This document shows positions 26,511-38,669 of a DNA stretch of 64,000 bases, one piece after another. Every line of letters begins with the position of its first letter. The first letter of the stretch is position 1. The DNA is from Chamaecyparis obtusa (Eukaryota > Streptophyta > Pinopsida > Cupressales > Cupressaceae), in the NCBI GenBank assembly GCA_027943335.1, contig BSBK01001157.1, forward strand, positions 248,001 to 312,000, in the 5' to 3' direction. The notes beneath the pieces were generated by a model that saw nothing but the letters and a program-made list of their open reading frames with translations, made no database searches and had not been told where the DNA came from. A program made the position numbers and the translations under genes.

Positions 26511-28500
26511 AGAAACAACTTAGCCATATGCATAAGTTTAACCAAATGAATGACCAAATGTATCTCATAATCAAAATCTTACCTCATGAATCCACATAAG
26601 TGTAAGAGTAACCAATATGATCATAAGATTCAAGTTAAATGTAAAGTTCACACATAGAACCATATGTAATATAGTCTCAGCTATAATCAGTAAATATAGA
26701 CTCAGCTATGAAAGAAAGTATGATCCATTCATACACAGTAATCCACTAAAGTATGCTTCACAAGCTAAAGCATACAAATGACGTATGCTCCATACAATCA
26801 TATTAAGTAATCAATATCCAAATGCAGTTCTCTCATAGAACCAACATAATTCATCCAGCATCTATAGACAAGTCTTAGCCACAAGCATAAGAGTAATCAC
26901 ATAAGTCTTCACCAGCTAAAGGTAACCAACATATAGCCAGGTGCAATGTTATCACAACAAGATGCAATATAGTTCTCTCTAAAAAGAAGTGTATCCATAC
27001 ATATATATGATCAATAGCAAGACACATATAAATGATAGCATATGTCCACAAAATATTGTCCCATGCCTACAACAACATTATCTCTAAGTTTCATAATGTA
27101 TGTTCCCAAGAAATATGCCAATTGTAAAATGTAACATATACAACACATGCCAATTCATTAGCCAATAATGTATGCACCCATGCATCAAACAGTTAATCAG
27201 TTATACTAACAATCAACTGTGAATGTTCCCAGAACAACGTTAGATATAACATATGTCAAGGTAAAGTATGTATCCACATAACATAAATATATGTCAATGT
27301 AAATGTAAGGCATATTCCTCATACATGACATAAGCATAACAGATGCCAATGTAGTGTATGTTCCATATGCCAACCTAAAGTATGCATCCATTCATGCATA
27401 ATGTACATAATGAAATGTCAGTTATGCGAATCAGCTAAACAGATAATAAGTTATGCTAATAAGACATTCCTAACCAGCTGATCCAATCAGCTATGCATGT
27501 TCCACACATACAATCATATATCAAAACGAACCAGTTATGATGATCAAGCCAATGAGGTATAATCCTACCCATACATATGATCAACAAGACATAAGGAAGG
27601 AGTTCATAACACAAAATTAGGTGTAAGTGAGCCCATAATTGAACTCCCTCTTAAACTGCCTACCCACAATTAAGTTACCCCAGGGTATATATTACTCAAG
27701 GAGATCTACTTCCTTGGATGATCCTATCTTCACCCTCTAACAAGGTTAAAACTCCCTCAACCAGTAAATGAAGGTTAATGCCAATAAGATCTTGTGAACC
27801 TGAATCCATATATACATAGCCAATGTATGCTTCCCGTAATGTATGCCAAGTATGTTGCCATTCATACATGAATTAGATAATCAGTTGTAAATATGTCCAA
27901 GACAGAAATATGTCAGCACATATAACAGAAAAACTCCCTTCAATATGCAATAGACTCAGCTTACAAAGGAAGGTAAGTTCCTTCATACATACCAGATTAT
28001 ATTATTGTTTAATGCCAATGTAAAGGCCAACACAAAACAATGTTGTCAATGTACCAAAGTACTTCCTTTACATTAATAAACAGTCAATGACAATTAGTTA
28101 TGTATGTCTCCACATATATAAAATACATGAAACAGTTATCCAGCTATACCAAAAACAATATAGTGTCAACTATATGTCACAAATATAGACTTAGCCATAA
28201 CAATGAAGAAGGGTATGCTAACACAAGCCAAGTGTTATGCAAAAGAGATGTGCTCACACATAAATGACATATAGAAATATGACAAACGCCAATACTTATG
28301 AACCAGCCAACGAGCAAGGACTAATACCAATGAACCGGCCAAGTGCATGAACCAAATCATGACCCAGTCAATTAAATCAATGTAAATATTAATGACCCAG
28401 CTGATAATAATATGCCAATGCTAATAAGTTAATGAACCAGCCAATAATATGCTATTAAGCTAAGCCATGCCAATAAGGGATGATCTTACTCCTCTTAAGC
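26511..28500. repeat. low-complexity tract of CATATGCCAATGTA-type words
   Basis: Two kilobases made from recombined short words: CATACAT, AATGTATGC, CCAATGTA, AACCAGCCAAT, CACATATAAATGA. No periodic unit, no frame. It looks like an eroded or slippage-grown extension of the repeat field on its left. Confidence 0.5.
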
Positions 28501-29588
28501 TTAGACTTTCTCTTAGGGTGGTTTGAACTTAACTAAGGCAATTTGCAAATTCAACCTCAATGCAAAATTTAGACCTACTTTTATGCTCTTCATATATGAA
28601 ACCAAATTTATTATGTTTAGGTCAAATCCCTGGTTACCATAGTATTTCTTCCTTAGTTTTGAAAGAGTTAGACTGAATTCTTAAATCTGAAATAGATCTT
28701 ATACTCAACCTCGCTCTGATACCATGTTAGTATATTTCAGATTCTACCAATGAATGTGATCAATCTATAGAGATCAAACAAAACTAAGCACATGATGATG
28801 AAAAGTAAACTTCAATTAAGGATAGATCATACCCGGTTATGAAGTTCAGATCTGCTCTTGATGTTGTCTTTGAAACCCTTGTAGATGCAATCTGATTTAG
28901 CCCACCTAGGGCTTGACTTCTAGCTGTTCGAATGCCTTGAATTCAATCTGAATTAGCCTTTGAGCTACACCTTGAATTAGCCCTTCAATGCACGCAGTTT
29001 TCAGTAGTTGATTCGCACTCCAAGTGCTGGAGCGAAATCGCCGATTTGGAACAGAAATAGCCACACATTCCAAAATGTATTCGCTGTCTTAAATGCAGAG
29101 GTATTTCGCCAATGTAGGGCAGATTTAGAGCAATAACACTTTTGGCCTGAATTTGCACAAACAAGAGCAGACCTCACGCCAAGGCTTGAGCTGCTATAGG
29201 AACAATTTCGCTGCCTATGAGAAGCAGATCGCAAACCAATTGGGGAGGACAAATTCACTGATTAGAGAATGCAAGTCGAATCCAAGGAGAGAGAACACAT
29301 GTTATGTTTTTGATGATTCTCTTCTTGGTTTCGATCCACATATATATGTGACTGAATTAATTCAAGGAGGCCGATAGGTCTTACTAAATACCATAAAGCA
29401 TTTATATCAAGAGGCCGACCTTGGGCCCTCAATTATTTAATTCAATCAACACTCATATATATATCGATTTAAATTGATAAACAATAAATAATAAATATAA
29501 ACAATATTTATTATTATTATTTATCCTCATCGATTTATTGCCCAAGCAAGAGGATGTTTGCTGTAAAGGCCACAATATTAACAATTCT

Positions 29589-30080
29589 GAATTGGAATTG
29601 TAGATAACAAACAAGAGATGATCGATGATCCAATTGCTTCAAGAAGACCGATATATGTATGAAGTTAACACCTCAAAATGCAAGTGGGCCCACAATTTAA
29701 ATTGAAAGAGTGGCCCAAAGTTGGTGAAACAAGCTAAAATCATATAGGTTGGGCCTAAATATGCCACCAAGAAACATTGCCCCACACGATGACCCCCTTG
29801 CAAAGCAAGCTTATTGTCCACGGGGATCAAATGGACCATGCTAAAATGGATTGCTAATGACACCCAACAAGAGGGGACATGACAATTGTATAAGTACCAA
29901 GTTTTAGGTGCATCAAACAATTTTGACATTTGATCAATAGTGAAGGAGTTACTAACTTGGCAAGGCAATGAGCTAGTTCTTCAATATTTTCCATAGTTAC
30001 TAGGAGACTCATCTCCTACCCCCTAAGACACGTCTTAGAGATCGAAATGCATCTCCCATACCAAAGACATCCTTGGTAAC
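29589..30080. other. short flank, no gene
   Basis: Open on the minus strand (29968-29639, 109 codons) but with no recognisable domain and no support from neighbours. Confidence 0.3.
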
Positions 30081-30085
30081 GTCCC

Positions 30086-30266
30086 TATTAAGTCTTTAGG
30101 ATCATTGCAAATGTAATGGCACTATCTCATTGTATGGTTTTTTATGTGTTTTCCAAATGCAACAATCTCTTGCATTTATATTGAGAATGAGTCAAGAAGA
30201 GACATGTCCCTTCATGGGACATGTCTATTCATTATTATGTAATTAATATAATGACAATTATATAAT

Positions 30267-30305
<39 letters not shown>

Positions 30306-30593
30306 TATATACATATACATATGTATACATATATATATATATATATATTTAATATCTCTTGAGTATTATATTAATTTCTCTAATATTTACATAATAATAA
30401 TAATATTTATTTTATCAATTTAACTATTTAGTTATTATTATAATCTAACTTTATATATACATATATCAATGTATATAGTAATATCAATTATTATATATAT
30501 TGATATATATATATGTATATATATAATAAATCATTTCTCATAATAATCATATAGTCAATATTATTTATCTGAGCGATGCTACAAACATCAACA
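30086..30593 (-). mobile_element. solo LTR of the 15651-18211 family
   Basis: Matches the LTRs at 15651 and 17684 from TCTTTAGGATCATTGCAAATG to ACAAACATCAACA. The TSD GTCCC is exact (30081-30085 and 30594-30598). The start reads TATTAAG instead of TGTTAAG, a decayed end. No interior or second LTR is present, so LTR-LTR recombination removed the rest. Confidence 0.85.
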
Positions 30594-30598
30594 GTCCC

Positions 30599-30999
30599 AA
30601 AGGATAGGGTTCTAGCCACAATCTCCCATCATCTCCAAAGTCTCCTGCCAAAAAACTAAGGGTATAAAGTATTATAAAAAACCTTTGATTCTTATCCTCT
30701 ATCATCATCATTGCAAAGTCATCATGACATATTTGTTAGTAATGATCATGATAGTTACTATGTTCTTCTGATCAATCTGCTCAATTGCCTATCTAAAAAG
30801 ACTTGTCAATGATGTACAATTATTCACTTTTCTTGTTGTGTCATGATTTACTAACTGTTGTTCTTTTAAAGAGATCACCAAAATGGTAATAATCTTTGTG
30901 TAACATCAATTCTGCTGTTGAAATAATGGAAACTATTGAGTATCTCCAGCCTTCTCAAATATCTTATAGGGACACATCCACACAAACCTTATCCACTCT
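30599..30999. other. intergenic, nothing recognised
   Basis: No frame or element end could be supported. Confidence 0.3.
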
Positions 31000-33241
31000 G
31001 AAATGTTCCATTGTTGAAATAGGATTTACTAATAAATAATAATAATTTAAAATATAAAAGAACAAAATAAAATTCAATATAATTAAAACTTAGTTCAGTG
31101 ACTAGTCAAAAGGCTTGAAATGAAAAGTTGTGACTCTCTCAAACATGAGATATAAAAGGGAGAGAAAAGAACTTGATTTGGGGCTGGGGGGATACATGGA
31201 GGAAGGAAGAAAGTAAGGAGCAAAAGGAATTAAGGAAGGCATTAATGAATGAAGAAAGGAATGGGAAGAAAATATTTAAATGACTCTTACAAAGGGGCAG
31301 CAATGATGAAGGGTTGTGACCCTTTCAAAGGTTGGTAATTGAGAAGGGTTGTGATCATTATGAAGAGGTGTGACTCTTGCTCTCGTTGGATGATATAAAT
31401 GTTGGCATCAGTAACTGGTAGGCTCTCTACCGGTCCGGGTGTTGTCATTGACTGGCAAAAGAGGATAGAGATTCGTCATCTCTATAAAGGTTGAAGCTTT
31501 AAGGAACTCTACATCAAGAGAGGCTGGTTTAACACCTACCATAGCTACAAGAAAAGAGTAACTATAGTTTCATTGAAACCGTTCACTACACTAAGCATCA
31601 GCAACCGGACAAAGCACTCAATCAGGGAAGAGAGTATCCTAGTATCAACCAAGGACTGAACTTCAACCGGTATAGACAAGAATAGCCAAAAAGCAATAAT
31701 CATACTAAGTGTCTATAACACAACCGGGACAGTGTAACCGGTAGTCCATGCAAATGCAACCGGTAAGACAAGAAAGAGACTTCAACAGATCGAAGAACTC
31801 AACCGATATATTACAAGACTCCGGTATGAACCGAGGAAGTCATAGTCAACTGTCAACTATCTGTTCCAACCTATCAGGATTTATTGCAGTAAATCCAGGT
31901 GACCTTGAGTTGTCTCGATGATCGGCTTGTGGCACAGTTAAAGGAGTTAAAGCTGGAATCAATGGCTTTTGAAGCCTGACTGAAGGATTTAAAGCCGGAT
32001 TCAGTGGCTTTCAATCAAGGAGTTATCTCCTATGAAGGAAAGTTGCCTGACACGCAACTATTGTTTTCTTCATAAAGCGGATAAAGCTAGAGAATGTATT
32101 TGATGTTTGCTCAGCGAACCAATACTCAGCTGAGTGATGTAATCAAAGGATCTCAAGATTAGGTCGTGCATTTTAGGCGCAGTCAAAGCAACATAACTAT
32201 ATATATTCTTATGCCTGTCAAGAATAAGAGTTGCCTTCATTCTGTCAAGAAAACGAGTGAATCTATATGCTACAAAAGCAAGGGTTAGAGAAAATCGAGA
32301 AAGAGAAATAATAGGTTGTGCAAGGCAGCACAACAATAGTTGAGAATACACTTGTGTTAACTGGTGATGATTCTCAGTTGAGCACAAATAGAGATCACAT
32401 CTAGCTAAGAAGAGCCTTCTGTAAAGATCTTGATTCTATTGTTTTCTAGCAAACTACAATAGATAAATTCTAGTTTTTGGGTGGACTCTAACAGGTCCCT
32501 TGTATCAAAATCCCTTAACCGGGTGACATCTTTCAAGGTGTTTGAAGTCCTTGAACCGGGCAGGTCTTAACAGACCTTACTGTAACAAATCCCTTGACCG
32601 GGTCGCACCTAGCAAGTGCATTTTTTATCCCTTAACCGGGTAGGCTCTTAACAGGGCATACTTCAAAAGAGTACAAATATTGTGAGGTCTCCTCACACCG
32701 TGGTTTTCACCCTAACCAGGTTTCCACGTGATAAATCTGGTGTCACTTTGTGTTTGTTCACTTATTATTTTATTTGCTTAGAACTGCTTGCTTTTGTGTT
32801 GTAAGTTTACTTCACTGGATTAAAGAAAAAGGGAAGAATGTTTCAAGTGCTGATTCACCCCTCCCCTCTTACCACCGGTTGGGACTGTCAATAAAGGGAA
32901 GAAGATTTCATTTGATGAGGGGGTCCAAGGGAGATCAATTTGGGAAATAATAAATTACCTCAAAAGGCAACAATGAAAAGTGATGACTCAATCTTTATGA
33001 AAGGTGGTGACCCTTCCAACAATAAAGTATAAAGGAGGATTCATTCCAAGCATTTTAAGGGGACTTATCAATCTTCATTCACCCATACCTCAAGGCATCG
33101 ATCAAGGACAATGAAATCATTGAGCAATAACACTCATCCAAGAGAGCAGCAATCAACATCTAAAGATAGAAAGTCAGTAGACTTGATATTTACAAGGTGC
33201 TTGGGCAAGATTTAGGACAATCCCAAGAAGGGGACCTTACA
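31000..33241 (+). mobile_element. 5' LTR of element C, interrupted by a solo LTR
   Basis: The right end is clear: GGGGACCTTACA ends at 33241 and is followed at once by ATTGGTATCAAAGCTTTG (33242-33259), a Met-tRNA-type primer site on the plus strand. The left end is not resolved and is placed near 31000 by appearance. TATA-like strings occur at 31147 and 33029. A 1.49-kb solo LTR (31400-32890) splits it. The 3' LTR is not in the window as a recognisable copy. Confidence 0.5.
31400..32890 (+). mobile_element. copia-like solo LTR nested in the LTR of element C
   Basis: Starts TGTTGGCATCAG and ends GGGACTGTCA with an exact TSD ATAAA (31395-31399 and 32891-32895). The phrase AGGTTTCCACGTGATAAATC near 32718 and several CTTAACCGGGT and AACCGGT repeats are typical of plant Copia LTRs in general pattern (family knowledge, not a search result). 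No interior region remains. Open stretches inside it, such as 32387-32070 on the minus strand, are not genes. Confidence 0.8.
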
Positions 33242-33259
33242 ATTGGTATCAAAGCTTTG
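33242..33259 (+). other. primer-binding site of element C
   Basis: ATTGGTATCAAAGCTTTG directly follows an LTR end in ...TTACA. TGGTATCA matches the complement of the 3' end of initiator Met tRNA. Confidence 0.65.
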
Positions 33260-33855
33260 ATCTTGCCCACCTACAAGGTAAAGATAAGATGATGGATAAG
33301 AAGATTTAGAGGACAGTCATAAGAATGTTTTAAGTAGTCATGTGATTGTTGTAAATGTTCTACAAACCTATGTTAATAGTGGATGATTGAAGCAAAATCA
33401 GAAGACAAGTAAAGCCATTGAAGAGCATATGGAGAAAATTCAGAAGAGTATCAAGATATTCGAGGCAGAAATCTAAACTAATTGCCTTCATTGTCATGGT
33501 GGGCCTTGCTGTTATTGTAGTTGTTGTAGTGAAGTTGTTGCAAGCTGTCATGACATTGTTTGAAGTACATGGATCCTTTTATGCATGCTGAAGTTACAGT
33601 TATAAGAAAAGCATACAAATCCAAGAGTTAAGAGCAGATGTAAAAGAGGGTTATGAGAAAATCAAAAGAAACTTCATAAGCAAACCCTCAAAGCAAATTA
33701 GAGCAGATCTAGAGCAGTCCCAGAGTAGAGAAATATGAAGAGCATTTCAAATTTGCTTTGAAGCATATTGAAGAAAATCTATGGGACATATTGAGCAAAT
33801 GTTTGAAGCATATCAGAGCAAATTTATGACACATTTATGAGTGTATGGGAGCAGA
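33260..33855 (+). other. non-coding interior of element C
   Basis: Purine-rich, no frame longer than about 60 codons. Words such as AGAGCATAT and AGCAAAT recur. It separates the primer site from the 48-bp array. Confidence 0.45.
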
Positions 33856-33857
33856 AA

Positions 33858-34610
33858 GTTGGGTTTAGGCTCACTTTTTGGCTCTAAATTGCTTATTAGT
33901 GGCAAGATGGGGTTAGGCCTACTTTCTAGCTCTAAAGGACTCATGAGCAACAAGATGGGGTTAGGCCCACTTTCTAGCTCTAAATGGCTTGTTAGTAGTA
34001 AGATGTGGTTAGGCTCACTTTCTAGCTCTAAATGGCTTATGAACAACAAGATGGGGTTAGGCGCACTTTCTAGCTCTAATGTCTTATGAGCAACAAGATG
34101 GGGTTAGGCCCACTTTCAAGCTATAAATGGCTCATGAGCTACAAGATGGGGTTAGACCCACTTTCTAGCTATAAATGGCTCATGAGCAGAAAGATGGGGT
34201 TAGGTCCACTTTCTGGCTCATAATGGATTATGAGTTGAAAGATGGGGTTAGGCCCACTTTTTGGCTTGAAATGGATTATGACGGGAAAGATGGGGTTAGG
34301 CCCACTATCAAGTTCGACATTGATTATGAGAAAAAAGATGGGGTTAGTTCCACTTTCTGATTCAAAATGGATTATGAGTAGCAAGATTGGTGTTAGGCCC
34401 ACTTTCTGGTTCAAAATGGATCATGAGCAAAAAGATTGGTGTTAGGCCTACTTTCTTGGTTTGAAATGGATCAGAGCAGCAAGATTGGGGTTAGGCCTTC
34501 TTTTAGGTTCAGAATGGGTTATGAGCAACAAGATTGGGGTTAGGCACACTTTCTGGCTTGAAATGGATTTTGAGCCACAAGATTGGGGTAGGCACACTTT
34601 TTGGCTCAAA
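33858..34610. repeat. 48-bp tandem array, ~16 copies
   Basis: The string AAGAT(G/T)GGGGTTAGGC recurs with starts of GAT at 33906, 33954, 34002, 34050, 34097, 34145, 34193, 34241, 34289, 34337, 34385, 34434, 34483, 34532 and 34581, so the step is 48 bp and drifts to 49 in the last copies. Since 48 is 16 codons, long open frames appear on both strands (for example a 16-residue GLGPLSSSKWLMSNKM-like repeat); they need not be genes. The left part says TCTAGCTCTAAATGGC, the right part TCTGGCTTGAAATGG, so the array has two sub-families. Confidence 0.9.
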
Positions 34611-35269
34611 AAAGGAAGGGATTCAACGACACAATATTTACATGACTCATACTCTACTCTAAGTTAGTAAGGGGGGATTTGATTCTTAAGGCTGCCTCTA
34701 GGTCGGGCTTCATAGAATTTCTGATTCTCGGCTTGAGGGATATAAGGTCCACTCTAAGCAACCATGTTGTCGACATGTCATCCCATAGAGCACTGCCCAT
34801 AAGAATCTCTTGGAAGCAATAAATGCTATCCAAGCCTATGCATATGCATATGACTGGCATTAGTATATATACTACCTACGTGAGATTATAACTATCTCGA
34901 GACTAGGGAAACTATAACAATTTCCTCTAGCCCCTTCCATATGTGGGGATCCATCTCTAATGAATATAAGATTCATTTTATATGGAATCCATATCATCAT
35001 CTATGGTAGACATAAAAATGTACAAACCTTAATGTTGATTATATAATCATTATTTTTAGATTTATTCATAAAAGAAATTTAGAATTACTTAAGAATGCAT
35101 TGATTAAGAATTCTCATAATATATACATACATATATATATATTTTAATTATATATATATATATATTAATATCTACATAAATGAATATATATATATATATA
35201 TAAAGAATTTATTTATATTAAATGCCATACCACCATGTTGAATTTTCGCTGAAAGTCTTTAATCTTTTA

Positions 35270-35480
35270 CTCTCCTTTGTTTTCCATATATTCTTTTTTC
35301 CTCCATTGAGTTCCTCCTACATTTCCTCCTTTATTTTCTCCTATCTTTTTTCCCTCATTTTCTCCTAGCTTTTCTCCTTCATTTTCTCCTATATTGTTTT
35401 CTCTCAAGTTTTCCATATTATTTCTTCCTTTTTTTTCCTTTTTCCCTATAATTGTTTTCTTATACCTTTTTTTTCCCAAA
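35270..35480 (-). repeat. pyrimidine-rich tract in the left LTR of D
   Basis: TTTTCTCCTA(T/G)CTTTTCTCC-type repeats, unit 15-21 bp. Read on the minus strand it is an open stretch with Gly-Glu-Asn-Glu-Gly repeats. The other LTR has the matching tract at 37425-37655, with length changes that keep it open (70 versus 76 codons). Confidence 0.6.
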
Positions 35481-36195
35481 AGTTATGTCTTTTGGATTAT
35501 ATTATGTTATTTTGTTTATTTGTATTTACTATATAAATAATATATTATAAATAATAATAGATTATAATTATAGTGTGATTATTTATTTATTATTTATTAT
35601 ATTTAATAATTTATTAATATTATTATATTGATTCATCAATATATTATATTATATTTACATATCATATTTTTATTATTATTATTTTAATAATATTTTATAT
35701 TAATAATATATTAGTATGCTTATATATTATTTTAATAATAAATTATATTATATCATTTTATTTATTAAATTTTTTTTTATTATTTTATAAAATATTAATT
35801 TCTATTTCAAAATGGGGACATCACAGTCCGCCCTTCTCAAAAGTGCTTGTCCTTAAGCAATTCAAACCTTTAGTGTGAGTGGTGTCTTTGTATGTCGATA
35901 TCCCATCCAATGACCCTAAACTTTATTTATTGTAGTACTTTCCTTCCCTTCTGATAGATGTTTCTCAAGTCCAAGAATGTCCTTTATCAAATCTTGACTC
36001 ACCAAGAATGTCATTGATCAATCCTCAAGGATAATTTAAACCTATCTTCCTAATTCTATCAAATCCTTAGGGGAAGTCTACTAGATCAGGTTCCCGAACC
36101 CTCTTGAGGATCTCCAGGGTTCTGAATGATATAAGATCGATTCTAGAACCATCCTCGGTTATTTCACCATCTTCTCTGGAGCGCATACCCCAAGG

Positions 36196-36408
36196 TTTCA
36201 TCTTGGAAGAGATATCCTCTATCCAAGGCCTTTCATCTTGGAAGAGATATACTCTATCCAAGGCTTCTCATCTTGGGAGAGATATCCTCTAACCAAGGCT
36301 TTTCATCTTGGAAGAGATATCCTCTATCCAAGTCCTTTCGTCTTGGAAGAGATATCCTCCATCCAAGGCTTCTCATCTTGGGAGAGATATCCTCTACCCA
36401 AGGTTGTT
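36196..36408. repeat. 35-bp tandem array, 6 copies
   Basis: CATCTTGG starts at 36199, 36234, 36269, 36304, 36339 (CGTCTTGG) and 36374: an exact 35-bp step. The unit reads CATCTTGGAAGAGATATCCT then CTATCCAAGGCCTTT. It fills a quarter of the D interior. Not a multiple of three, so not coding. Confidence 0.9.
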
Positions 36409-37271
36409 CACATATGCATAAGTTGACTCATTAGAATATTTTGGCATTATGGTGATTTTATCAATCTCTGTCAAGTCATTCTTATGGAGATTATATCAAT
36501 CTCTCATACTATGGAGATTATCTCAATCTTAGGCACACCAAGCATAGCTTGGATCTCATCATTTATGAAGATAAAATTCATATTTCCATAGTACTATCCA
36601 TATTGCAAATCAATACCAAATTGTATGGTTGTGTAATTATAATTGTAACTTGTTACTTTTACCCTGCAGGATGGCAGGATCATGCTCTGATACCATTGTA
36701 ATGTCCCTTCTTATTCTCCTTTTATAATTTTCTACAAAACCGACATTACTACAAAATATTACACAATATTTACATGACTCATACTCTATTCTAAGTTAGT
36801 AAGGGGGGATTTGATTCTTAAGGCTGCCTCTAGGTCGGGCTTCACAGAATTTTCGATTCTCGGCTTGAGGGGTATAAGATCCACTCTAAGCAACCGGGCT
36901 ATTGACACATCATCCCATAGAGCACTGCCCATAAGAATCTCTTGGAAGCAATAAATGCTATCCAAGCCTACACATATGCATATGACTGGCATCGGTATAT
37001 ATATTGCCTACGTGAGATTATAACAATCTCGAGACTAGGGAAACTATAACAATTTCCTCTAGCCCCCTCCAGATATGGGGATCCATCTCTAATGAATATA
37101 AGATTCATTTTATATGGAATCCAGATCATCATCTATGGTGGACATAAAAATGTACAAACCTTAATGTTGATTATATAATCATTATTTTTAGATTTATTCA
37201 TAAAAGAAATCCAGAATTACTCAAGAATGCATTGATTAAGAATTCTCATAATATATACATATATATATCTT

Positions 37272-37315
<44 letters not shown>

Positions 37316-37424
37316 CTACATAAATGAAAATAAAAATGTTCATATATATATATATATAAAGAATTTATTTATATTAAATGACATACCACCATGTTGAATT
37401 TTCGTTGAAAGTCTTTTATCTTTT

Positions 37425-37655
37425 ACTCTCCCTTGTTTTCCGTATATTGTTTTGTCCTCCATTGAGTTCGTCCTACATTTCCTCCTTTATTTTCTCCTAT
37501 CTTTTCTCCTTCATTTTCTCCTATCTTTTCTCCATTTTCTCCTAGCTTTTCTCCTATATTATTTTCTCCCAAGTTTTCCATATTATTTCTTCTTGTTTTT
37601 TCCTTTTTCCGCATAATTGTTTTCTTATACCTTTTTTTTTTTCCAAAAGTCATGT
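37425..37655 (-). repeat. pyrimidine-rich tract in the right LTR of D
   Basis: Partner of 35270-35480; same CTCCTATCTTTTCTCC words with different copy number. Confidence 0.6.
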
Positions 37656-38669
37656 CTTTTGGATTATATATTGTTATTTTGTTTATTTATATTTTCTATA
37701 TGAATAATATATTATAAATAATAATATATTATAATTATAGTGTGATTACTTATTTATTATTTATTATATTTAATAATTTATCAATATTATTATATTGATT
37801 CATCAATATATTATACTATATTATATTTATATATCAGATTTTTATTATTTTCATTTTAATAATATTTTATATTAATAATATATTAGTATGCTTATATATT
37901 ATTCTATTATTTTAATAATAGATTATATTATATCATTTTATTTATTAAATTTTCTTTTATTATTTGATAAAATATTAATTTCTATTTCAAAATGTGGACA
38001 TCACAATTTATCTATGTTTCTAGATTCACCCCTGGACGTGGGAATTCTTGGTTCGATTTCCTCAAAATTCTAGTCCTTGTCATATTCGCTCAAAAGTTTG
38101 CGCAAAGCCGAAAATTTGCTAGAAATTCTCGTAGAGGAACCCAAATAGAAGTCAGGAGAATTTTGGGCAACTTTGGTTTCCAATAGAGTAACCCAAACAA
38201 AATTTCAAAGAATTTTGAGAGAATTTGGGCGAAAAACACCTTTTGTTGACTTTTTCGTAAAGCTCTTTTTGCCAATCTAGGTCTATTCGACCCTCCAACC
38301 CTAAAAGTGACCACTAAAAAGATCAAAAAGGTTTTTTTATGTCATTTGTGCATTTGTGAATGAAAAAGAAAACTTATTGCCTCCATTGCTAAACTTTCTT
38401 GTTTGGTTGCCATTGCTCAAGGAATGTTGACAGGTGATTGTTGCATGCTCTAAGCTTGTTTGTGAGCTATTCCTATGTGATTGCATGTGTGGACAACTCC
38501 TCAAAGACATTGAAGAGGAAGATTTCAACAAAAGAGGTAGGGTTTTGTTTATTTTGTTTGTTTTTTAAAATAAAATTCATTTTTTATTTTCAAAATGAAA
38601 TGAGCTTTCTAGTTTTATTTTCTTTTTTCATTTTGGCTTGTGGCTTTGTGTCTTGTTTGTAGATTCATA

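Larger units (their letters stand above)
22872..29583 (-). mobile_element. Complete 6.7-kb LARD (non-coding LTR element)
   Basis: LTRs lie at 22872-23731 and 28725-29583 (TGTTAGTATATTTCAG ... CAATATTAACA). TSD ATTCT is exact (22867-22871 and 29584-29588). Next to the right LTR, GCTCTGATACCA is the complement of the Met-tRNA primer site TGGTATCAGAGC; next to the left LTR, CTCCCTCTTGG is a polypurine-tract complement, so the element points left. The two LTRs differ at about 17 of 860 positions by eye, roughly 2%, so this is a fairly young insertion for such DNA. The 5-kb interior has no gag or pol frame; the longest open stretches are below 100 codons. It fits the LARD class (large retrotransposon derivative), which depends on proteins from another element. 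Confidence 0.88.
34625..38005 (-). mobile_element. Element D: short non-autonomous LTR element, truncated at its left end
   Basis: The right (5') LTR is 36697-38005 (TGTAATGTCCC ... GGACATCACA). The left (3') LTR is about 34625-35825; its first ~75 bp are missing where it abuts the 48-bp array. GCTCTGATACCA at 36684-36695 is the complement of the Met-tRNA primer site. The interior is only 871 bp and non-coding. Beside the left LTR, GTCCGCCCTTCTCAAAAGTG carries the polypurine-tract complement and a block shared with elements N and the chromovirus. No TSD can be checked because of the truncation. Confidence 0.75.
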
